Shown: piece after piece, positions 58,449 through 64,000 of the stretch
Layout: every line of letters starts with the position of its first letter
Position numbering within the stretch: the stretch's first letter is position 1
Assembly: GCF_044762655.1 (NCBI RefSeq)
Contig: NZ_JBIWER010000001.1
Coordinates: forward strand, 62,001-126,000
Source of the DNA: Psychrobacillus sp044762655
GTDB taxonomy: Bacteria; Bacillota; Bacilli; Bacillales_A; Planococcaceae
Length of the DNA: 64,000 bases
Reading direction: 5' to 3'
Notes under the pieces: generated by a model
What the model saw: only the letters and a program-made list of their open reading frames with translations
Database searches by the model: none
Told to the model about the DNA's origin: nothing
Position numbers and translations under genes: made by a program

Positions 58449-58555
58449 TCTGATTTCTGCTCCAGGTGGACGCTTTCCGCGGGCACGGCTCGAGCCTGTA
58501 GTCTCTCGCTCGCGCTGTTCCCTCTGGTGTCGCTGCATCCGCTTTAATGTACAGA
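58449..58555 (+). repeat. Hairpin repeat family A, copy A5
   Basis: A 107-bp copy between sigD and the small gene at 58093. Outer ends TCTG/CAGA are short and inner GGG/CCC is followed by GCACGGCTCGAGCCTGTAG then TCTCTCGCTCGCGCTG. Its first 36 bases are nearly identical to the minus-strand head of family B copy B2. It splits the end of the motility operon. Confidence 0.85.
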
Positions 58556-58658
58556 ATTAACTTGTATAACGAGAAAGAAGTTAGTTCGCGTTTCAAAGTT
58601 AAATAAGTAACATCTTATAGTTATGTCTTATATTAAAATAAATAGCTATAAAATAAAC

Positions 58659-59432
58659 TCAGACATTCATCATTTCATTCATTAATAATTTTCTCAGTTT
58701 AAAAAGGGCTTTCGAATGAATTTGAGATATTCTAGAAGTAGACAGACCTAGCATCTCTCCAATAACTGTGAGTGTCAATTCTTCTGTATAAAACAAACTT
58801 AACACTAATTGTTCATTTTCATTTAATTGTTGAATTTGCTCGGCTAAGTCCCCTATGAGTTCACTTTTGACCATTTGTTGTTCAGGTGTTTTCTGAGAAT
58901 CATCTCTAATGACATATGATTTGTTCTCTGTTTCTTCGCTTTCTTGCAGTTGCTCATCTATTGATAGGACATTCGAAAAAAAGTGCTCCTGGACTGTATG
59001 ATATACGTCCTCGACAGGCATTTCGACATAATCTGCTATTTCTTCAGCTGATGCATGCCTCATTAACTTTTGCTCTAATTCTTCAATTTTAGTTTCCAGT
59101 TTCTTCGCTTTTTCTCGCGATGAGCGTGGTAGCCAATCTTCTTTTCTCAATCCATCAATGATAGCACCTCTTACGCGAAAAGATGCATAAGTGTCAAATT
59201 TCAGCTCTCTACTATAGTCAAATTTATTTAAAGCATCAAATAGACCCATCATTCCTAAACTCTTAAGCTCTTCTCTAGATATATTTTTAGGGATACCTGC
59301 ACCGATTCTTTGCACATGATAGTTTACTAAAGGTAAATATTTTCTCAAGAGTAAATCCCCGGCTTGAGGATCTTTGCTTTCAGTCCAATTCTTCCAAAGA
59401 AGCTGCTCATCAGTCGAATCTTGATATGCCAA
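58659..59432 (-). CDS. sigD: RNA polymerase sigma-28 factor SigD
   Basis: A 257-residue FliA/WhiG-type sigma factor for late flagellar, chemotaxis and autolysin genes. Region 2 (LKSLGMMGLFDALNKFDYSRELKFDTYASFRVRGAIIDGLR, in two stretches) and region 4 (ENEQLVLSLFYTEELTLTVIGEMLGLSTSRISQIHSKAL) are intact. I start at TTG 59432 (MAYQDSTDEQ), 6 bases after AAAGGGGG. The other in-frame TTG at 59450 lies upstream of that SD. A terminator and an extended -10 promoter lie directly upstream, so sigD may be expressed apart from the long operon. Confidence 0.97.
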   Translation of the reverse strand: MAYQDSTDEQLLWKNWTESKDPQAGDLLLRKYLPLVNYHVQRIGAGIPKNISREELKSLGMMGLFDALNKFDYSRELKFDTYASFRVRGAIIDGLRKEDWLPRSSREKAKKLETKIEELEQKLMRHASAEEIADYVEMPVEDVYHTVQEHFFSNVLSIDEQLQESEETENKSYVIRDDSQKTPEQQMVKSELIGDLAEQIQQLNENEQLVLSLFYTEELTLTVIGEMLGLSTSRISQIHSKALFKLRKLLMNEMMNV

Positions 59433-59470
59433 ATTTATCCCCCTTTCCAATATATCTCTTCATTATGGTT

Positions 59471-59479
59471 ATTATAACA
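59471..59479 (-). promoter_or_regulatory. Extended -10 promoter candidate for sigD
   Basis: The minus strand reads TGTTATAAT: TG, one base, and a perfect TATAAT, 17 bases downstream of the terminator hairpin and about 39 bases upstream of the sigD start. No good -35 is seen. Confidence 0.6.
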
Positions 59480-59495
59480 AAATTCTCACTAAAAA

Positions 59496-59520
59496 GGGGA
59501 GCCGAAACTATCGACTCCCC
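59496..59520 (-). terminator. Terminator upstream of sigD
   Basis: The stem GGGGAG.CGA / TCG.CTCCCC has one mismatch and a 5-base loop. Five T residues follow on the minus strand. It begins 25 bases after the small membrane protein gene and would cut expression of sigD, the small gene and swrB from the upstream che genes. Confidence 0.85.
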
Positions 59521-59544
59521 CGTTTTTCCATTCATTTATGTCTA

Positions 59545-59856
59545 TTAGTTAATCTGTGAGCTAGTCTGCTCATCTTCCTTTAACATAATCTTTACGAGTT
59601 CCGCATAATCCTCTGGAGAAATTTCGGATTTCAAAATTTCCGCATCCTCCTCTGTAGGATTTCCTTCAATTCGATTACTTATTATATAACTAATAATGGC
59701 TCTAGCAAAAAATGTTACAAGAAAAAATATAATCGCAACTATTAGTGCATCAAGAATAATTCCCTTACCTTCTATAAACGGGAACGAAAGCAAAAAATAA
59801 ACACTAAAAGCAATAAGCGCTACCCAAAAATTTGAAAGAATAGTTCCTACCATCAT
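59545..59856 (-). CDS. Small two-TM membrane protein between cheD and sigD, unknown function
   Basis: A 103-residue protein with two hydrophobic segments (about residues 6-27 and 34-57) and an acidic C-terminal tail (NPTEEDAEILKSEISPEDYAELVKIMLKEDEQTS) that is probably cytoplasmic. ATG 59856 overlaps the cheD TGA by 4 bases (ATGA), with AAGGAG in the cheD end, so it is translationally coupled to CheD. B. subtilis has nothing between cheD and sigD. I recognise no family. The coupling suggests a role in chemotaxis or motor control, which is inference. Confidence 0.8.
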   Translation of the reverse strand: MMVGTILSNFWVALIAFSVYFLLSFPFIEGKGIILDALIVAIIFFLVTFFARAIISYIISNRIEGNPTEEDAEILKSEISPEDYAELVKIMLKEDEQTSSQIN

Positions 59857-60350
59857 ATATCTCTCACTCCTTGGTTCACTGTTCGAATATTTAATAGTTT
59901 GGTAGTCGGATCAAACTCAATCGTTCTACCACTATTTCCCCCTGTATCTTCTGCAACAATAGGAATAGAATACTTATCCAAATATTCTTTTACTGCCTCA
60001 ATATTGCGTGGTCCAATTCGCATAGTATCTTTACTCGAAGTAAACTGAAACATTTGAGCTCCTCCAGCTATTTTAGCTTTTAACTTATACGGCTGGATTC
60101 CCTCTAATTTTAACTGCTCCACCATGGCTGTAATTCCTGTATCTGCAAATTTGGCAAGATTTATGTTATTTGTTCTTCCAAGACTAGAATCTGGAAGCAT
60201 AACATGTACCATACCTACCGTAGTAGATCTCTCGTCATATAGAACAACGCCCACACATGAACCGAGTCCAGAAGTACGTATTTTGTCTGGGGCCTTTGCA
60301 ATATTCATATCTGCAATACCTACTTTTACTATTTGACCTTGTGCGTTCAT
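59853..60350 (-). CDS. cheD: Chemoreceptor glutamine deamidase CheD
   Basis: A 165-residue deamidase that converts receptor glutamines to glutamate and, bound to CheC, adjusts adaptation. Catalytic C32 (GLGSCVGVVLYDE) and H49 (VGMVHVMLPDS) are present. GGAQMFQF and the C-terminal GGNSGRTIEFDPTTKLLNIRTV are family-typical. It follows cheC by one base. Gene order cheW-cheC-cheD is as in B. subtilis. Confidence 0.97.
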   Translation of the reverse strand: MNAQGQIVKVGIADMNIAKAPDKIRTSGLGSCVGVVLYDERSTTVGMVHVMLPDSSLGRTNNINLAKFADTGITAMVEQLKLEGIQPYKLKAKIAGGAQMFQFTSSKDTMRIGPRNIEAVKEYLDKYSIPIVAEDTGGNSGRTIEFDPTTKLLNIRTVNQGVRDI

Positions 60351-60351
60351 A

Positions 60352-60981
60352 TTAGTTAACTCCTAGAGCTTTAAAAATAGCATCAAATGATTCTGGATCT
60401 GGCAACAAAAAGAAATGTCCTTTCACACTTTCCTCATTTGGAACATCCTCTTCATTAATAGCTGTATCAATCACAATTACATAATCACTTATATGAGATA
60501 ACTCTACCAATCCGAAACTAATGATAGCTCCAACCATGTCTACACTAAGTGCTGGTACAGTAGGGTATATTTTTAACTTTGTAAAATCTGATAGGGCAGA
60601 CAGGTATGAACCAGAAAGTATATTACCAAGCTCCTGCATTGCAGAGACACCAATTTCAGATACTTCACCTGATTGAAAGTCAAAAGTCTCATCCTGTACC
60701 AGTCTTTGTATGAATCGATTGGCTTGCACTACTGGTAAGACAAAAAACATACTGCCAGTTACATCACCTTCAATACGAAGGTAAATGCCAGCAACTACAC
60801 TTTCTGGCCCCCCTGCTAAATCCATCATATCGTCAAATGATACCATTTCCACTTTCGGTACTTTCATATCAATTTTCTTGCTTAGCAATGTCGATAAAGC
60901 TGTCGCAGCATGCGCAGCACCAATATTCCCAATTTCCTTTAAAACGTCTAGATGGAGGGAGGTAATTTTACTGTCATACAT
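60352..60981 (-). CDS. cheC: CheY-P phosphatase CheC
   Basis: A 209-residue CheC/FliY-fold phosphatase with both active sites intact: E16-x2-N19 (KEIGNIGAAHAATALS) and E117-x2-N120 (QELGNILSGSYLSALS). It removes phosphate from CheY and binds CheD in the Bacillus adaptation circuit. ATG 60981 follows GGAG inside the end of cheW, 3 bases after that gene. Confidence 0.97.
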   Translation of the reverse strand: MYDSKITSLHLDVLKEIGNIGAAHAATALSTLLSKKIDMKVPKVEMVSFDDMMDLAGGPESVVAGIYLRIEGDVTGSMFFVLPVVQANRFIQRLVQDETFDFQSGEVSEIGVSAMQELGNILSGSYLSALSDFTKLKIYPTVPALSVDMVGAIISFGLVELSHISDYVIVIDTAINEEDVPNEESVKGHFFLLPDPESFDAIFKALGVN

Positions 60982-60984
60982 AAG

Positions 60985-61440
60985 TTAAACTCCTGACTTA
61001 ATAGGATTTAAAACGTGGTTTAAGTGAAGCAGGATTAACAGACGGCTATCGATTTTCACTACTCCAGCTATAAAGTCTTGCTCCATACCTCCAACAACCT
61101 CGGGCTGTGGTTCAATTGAATTGACCGGAATATCTAATACATCATTAGCCGAGTCTACAATTACTCCGACATCCATATCATCCAGCGTGATGATAATAAT
61201 ACGAGTTGACTCACTCAGCTCACTTTCGCCAAGTCCAAAGCGATTTTTCAAATCTATAATAGGAGTAACTACTCCACGTAAGTTGATAACACCTTTCACA
61301 AATGAAGGAGTTTTAGGGACACGCGTAATATATATGAGCTTTTCAATACCTTGAACCTGGCTTACAGGTATAACATATTCCTTATCTGCCAATTGAAAAA
61401 CTACTACTTTCAAATTTTGTAAATCCACTGCTTCTACCAT
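60985..61440 (-). CDS. cheW: Chemotaxis coupling protein CheW
   Basis: A 151-residue SH3-like adaptor linking CheA to receptors. FQLADKEYVIPVSQVQGIEKL, ITRVPKTPSFVKGVINLRGVVTPIIDLK (two runs) and the C-terminal MEQDFIAGVVKIDSRLLILLHLNHVL are conserved. It lies 33 bases after cheA. Confidence 0.98.
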   Translation of the reverse strand: MVEAVDLQNLKVVVFQLADKEYVIPVSQVQGIEKLIYITRVPKTPSFVKGVINLRGVVTPIIDLKNRFGLGESELSESTRIIIITLDDMDVGVIVDSANDVLDIPVNSIEPQPEVVGGMEQDFIAGVVKIDSRLLILLHLNHVLNPIKSGV

Positions 61441-61473
61441 TATGCTCTCTCATCCTTTCTTATAGATGCTAAT

Positions 61474-63534
61474 TTAGCTGATTAATGCATTACAATCGAC
61501 AATTAGTGCTACTTTACCATTTCCTAAAATAGTTGCACCTGAAATTGCAAATACACTTGATAAATAGGCACCAAGTGATTTTAAAACGATCTCTTGTTGA
61601 CCAATGAACGAATCTACTACAAGACCAGCCATTTTATCTCCTTTGCGAACAAGAACAACAGAATGAAATTCATCATCAGAACTTTCTCTAGGAACATCAA
61701 AAACATTTTCTAAAAATACTAATGGAACAACCTTTCCACGGAAATCAATCACTTTTTGGTTATGTGCATTTAATATATCCGAAGCTCGAATGATTGCAGT
61801 CTCGATGATCGAAGAAAGTGGTATAGCGTAAATTTCCTCACCAAGCTCCACTAACATGACAGAAATAATGGAAAGTGTTAATGGTAATTGAATAGAGAAT
61901 AATGACCCTTTCCCTTCCGTGGACGAAATATCAATAGTACCACCAAGTGATTCAATTGTCGTTTTTACTACATCTAATCCAACACCTCTGCCGGAAACGT
62001 CTGAAATGACATCTGCTGTAGAGAACCCGGAAGAAAGAATTAACTCTGCCACTTGTTTGTCGTTTAACGTTTGAGCCACTTCATTTGAAACTATTCCTTT
62101 GGATATAGCTTTTTTCAGTACTTTTTCACGGTTGATCCCAGCACCATCATCTTCAATCTCAATAAACACATGATTGCCGCTATGGTATGCACGAAGTACG
62201 ACTGTGCCTTCCTCTGGTTTACCATTAGCTAAACGGATTTCAGGGCTTTCTACTCCATGATCTAAGGAATTTCTTATTAAATGTACAAGTGGATCTCCAA
62301 TCTCATCAATAACTGTTCGGTCTAATTCCGTTTCAGCACCGACCACTTCTAAATTAATTTTTTTGTTTAAATCTCTCGCTAACTGACGTACCATTCGCGG
62401 GAATCTATTAAATACTGTGTCAACAGGAACCATACGCATATTTAGTATAATATTTTGTAAATCACCAGTTATACGTGACATGCGCTCTACTGTTTCATCT
62501 AATTCGCTATTATGTAAATCTTCTGAAATAGACTGCAAGCGACCGCGGTCAATTACTAACTCTTCAAATAAGTTCATCAATATATCTAATCGCTCAATGT
62601 TCACTCGAATGGTTTTACTAGATTGAGCTTGGTTGTTTTTAGATGAAGTTGATTTTTCAGCAGATTTTACTTCCTCTGTCTGTTGTTTCTGCTCTACTAG
62701 GACAACTGAATTTTCAATGACTGGAGTCTCTTCTACATTGTTCAACTCTAAATTATTACGTTTTTTAAGCTGTTCTATTGTCACTGACTTCACGAGTACT
62801 TCTGTTACTTCGGAGACTTTCATTAATTTCTTTTGTACATCTTCTGAAGGCTCATTTGTAACTAAAGCTACATAGAAGATTTCATCAAAATCTTCAGCCT
62901 CAAGCTTTTCTACAGATGGAGAGGATTTTATAACGTCTCCCATTTTCTCTAACAATTCAAAAACCATATATACCCTTGCAGCTTTTAATAAGCAATCTTC
63001 ACGCAGCTTGACAGAAATTTCATACGTATAGAAATCCTGTTCAACTGATTGTTCAATGACTGTCATTTCATAATCGTCATAGGATAACCAGTTATCTTGA
63101 GCAACCTCATTTATAACAGCGGGTTCTGCCGTAGTAGCAGCAACTGGGATTTCTTCACCAGTTTCTATTTTATGTAATTTTTGAACAGTATCAGTTACAT
63201 CCAGCTTACCTTTTCCACCTGCCGCGATATCTAATACCATTGCTTCCAGCTGATCGACTGCAACGAAAACAACGTCTAATAATTCTGCTGTTACATGTAA
63301 ACGGCTATTTCTAATTTCATCTAAAACATTTTCCATCTTATGCGTTAAATTTGCGATATCTTCATAGCCCATAGTTGCAGACATACCTTTTAAAGTATGA
63401 GCAGAGCGGAATACTTCATTAACAATTGCTATGTTTTCAGGATTTTTTTCTAATTCTAATAAATGTTCATTACAAGCTTGTAAATGTTCCTTACTTTCTT
63501 CTATAAACATCTCCAAATATTGATTTGTATCCAT
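61474..63534 (-). CDS. cheA: Chemotaxis histidine kinase CheA
   Basis: A 686-residue kinase with all five domains. P1 HPt has phosphorylated H46 (RSAHTLKGM). P2 is the CheY/CheB-docking region (about 155-265), followed by a variable S/K/E-rich linker. P3 dimerisation is about 305-370 (SKTIRVNIERLDILMNLFEELVI). P4 HATPase has DPLVHLIRNSLDHGVE, ISSGFST-type loop LSSGFSTADVISDVSGRGVG. P5 is CheW-like to the C-terminus. ATG 63534 follows GGGGTG. It is 14 bases after cheB. Confidence 0.99.
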   Translation of the reverse strand: MDTNQYLEMFIEESKEHLQACNEHLLELEKNPENIAIVNEVFRSAHTLKGMSATMGYEDIANLTHKMENVLDEIRNSRLHVTAELLDVVFVAVDQLEAMVLDIAAGGKGKLDVTDTVQKLHKIETGEEIPVAATTAEPAVINEVAQDNWLSYDDYEMTVIEQSVEQDFYTYEISVKLREDCLLKAARVYMVFELLEKMGDVIKSSPSVEKLEAEDFDEIFYVALVTNEPSEDVQKKLMKVSEVTEVLVKSVTIEQLKKRNNLELNNVEETPVIENSVVLVEQKQQTEEVKSAEKSTSSKNNQAQSSKTIRVNIERLDILMNLFEELVIDRGRLQSISEDLHNSELDETVERMSRITGDLQNIILNMRMVPVDTVFNRFPRMVRQLARDLNKKINLEVVGAETELDRTVIDEIGDPLVHLIRNSLDHGVESPEIRLANGKPEEGTVVLRAYHSGNHVFIEIEDDGAGINREKVLKKAISKGIVSNEVAQTLNDKQVAELILSSGFSTADVISDVSGRGVGLDVVKTTIESLGGTIDISSTEGKGSLFSIQLPLTLSIISVMLVELGEEIYAIPLSSIIETAIIRASDILNAHNQKVIDFRGKVVPLVFLENVFDVPRESSDDEFHSVVLVRKGDKMAGLVVDSFIGQQEIVLKSLGAYLSSVFAISGATILGNGKVALIVDCNALIS

Positions 63535-63548
63535 GGTTAAACACCCCT

Positions 63549-64000
63549 TTAAGGTAGATATTGTATGATGGTTTTTGCAATTTGATCTAAATCCACTACT
63601 TCATTTACTAATTTTGTTTCCACTGCCGCCTTAGGCATCCCGTAAACAATACATGTACTCGCCGCTTCTGCAATTGCCACGACATTTCCGCTCTTTTTTA
63701 ATTGTTTTAAACCAAGAGACCCATCAGATCCCATTCCTGTCATAATAACAGCAATTTTATCGAAATCATTAAACTGGCTATTATCCTCAAAAAGAACATC
63801 GACAGCTGGTCTATGGCCCGCTCGTGGGGCCACTTTGTCATCTAGTACAATATAATAAGAGGAAATTCTTTTCTGGATGCGCATATGAAAGCCTCCAGGT
63901 GCAATATAGGCATGTCCATTTTGAAGTAAATCACCATCCTCGGCTTCTTTCACCTCAAGTTCGGATAACTGATTAAGCCTTTGTGCCAATGATTTTGTAA
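63549..64000 (-). CDS. cheB: CheB methylesterase, C-terminal fragment
   Basis: The 5' part lies beyond the window; the frame is open to position 64000. About 150 residues of the C-terminal catalytic domain are visible: TKSLAQRLNQLSELEVKEAEDGD (in two runs), NGHAYIAPGGFHM, and VIMTGMGSDGSLGLKQLKK with the catalytic aspartate in MGSD. It demethylates and deamidates receptors. The internal TTG near 63989 is not a start. Confidence 0.97.
   Translation of the reverse strand, partial: TKSLAQRLNQLSELEVKEAEDGDLLQNGHAYIAPGGFHMRIQKRISSYYIVLDDKVAPRAGHRPAVDVLFEDNSQFNDFDKIAVIMTGMGSDGSLGLKQLKKSGNVVAIAEAASTCIVYGMPKAAVETKLVNEVVDLDQIAKTIIQYLP

Noticed and set aside
6969..58555. Insertion sequences at the GC-rich repeats
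   Set aside because: Each copy is about 100-300 bp, non-coding, with no transposase. They are better described as small hairpin repeats.
58393..58596. Extended start of the small gene at 58093
   Set aside because: The extension is translated repeat A5; ATG 58392 has the SD.
682..62875. Many plus-strand open frames of 60-145 codons
   Set aside because: All lie opposite confident minus-strand genes or in repeats, lack ribosome sites and show low-complexity or non-protein-like composition. No plus-strand gene is supported anywhere in the window.

Overview
The window is a 64 kb stretch of low-GC chromosome from an endospore-forming, flagellated member of the Bacillales. Every gene I can support (60, two of them cut by the window edges) lies on the minus strand. 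Gene order closely follows the Bacillus subtilis cheB-sigD-rpsB-polC-infB-pnpA-spoVF-spoIIIE-recA-miaB core. Spore genes (spoVS, dipicolinate synthase, the spoIIIE-type translocase) and sigD/cheC/cheD show a motile sporulator. The missing or replaced genes (no dapG between asd and dapA, no proS beside polC, no tepA, ylxY or pbpX, and korAB in place of tdh-kbl) and the low-GC intergenic DNA suggest a Planococcaceae-type genome (Psychrobacillus/Lysinibacillus group). That placement is inference.

In transcription order (high to low coordinate): 64.0-57.6 kb is the distal end of the fla/che operon (cheB, cheA, cheW, cheC, cheD, a small membrane protein, sigD, a small soluble protein, swrB). 57.5-54.2 kb holds rpsB, tsf, pyrH and frr. 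54.0-45.6 kb holds uppS, cdsA, dxr, rseP and polC (isoprenoid/phospholipid synthesis, intramembrane proteolysis, replication). 45.4-37.5 kb is the rimP-nusA-rnpM-ylxQ-infB-ylxP-rbfA-truB-ribF-rpsO translation block. 37.4-29.6 kb holds pnp, mlpA, the dipicolinate operon (ylmC-spoVFA-spoVFB) and asd-dapA. 29.2-24.9 kb holds rnjB and spoIIIE. 24.7-19.1 kb is ymfC plus a BMP-type nucleoside ABC importer. 19.0-12.0 kb holds ymfFHI and ymfK-rodZ-pgsA-cinA. 11.8-7.5 kb holds recA, rny, ymdB and spoVS. 6.8-2.0 kb holds korAB, miaB and ricA. 1.8-0 kb is the start of a TAXI-type TRAP transporter operon.

Functional threads: RNA decay is unusually well represented (rny, rnjB, pnp, the RNase Y partner ricA). 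Sporulation and envelope genes (dipicolinate, meso-DAP precursors, undecaprenyl carrier, phosphatidylglycerol, RodZ) are interleaved with them. Motility ends in the sigma-28 factor.

The least ordinary material is non-coding. (1) The roughly 315-nt leader of rnjB begins at a good promoter just after the dapA terminator and can fold into a three-way junction with a possible pseudoknot and a possible 15-codon upstream ORF. (2) A family of ~100-bp GC-rich hairpin repeats has five copies whose paired arms differ between copies yet remain complementary. (3) A second ~300-bp repeat family shares its head sequence with the first and has one short, internally deleted copy. (4) Two small conserved-looking genes of unknown function flank sigD. 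No tRNA, rRNA, CRISPR, prophage or transposase gene was seen.
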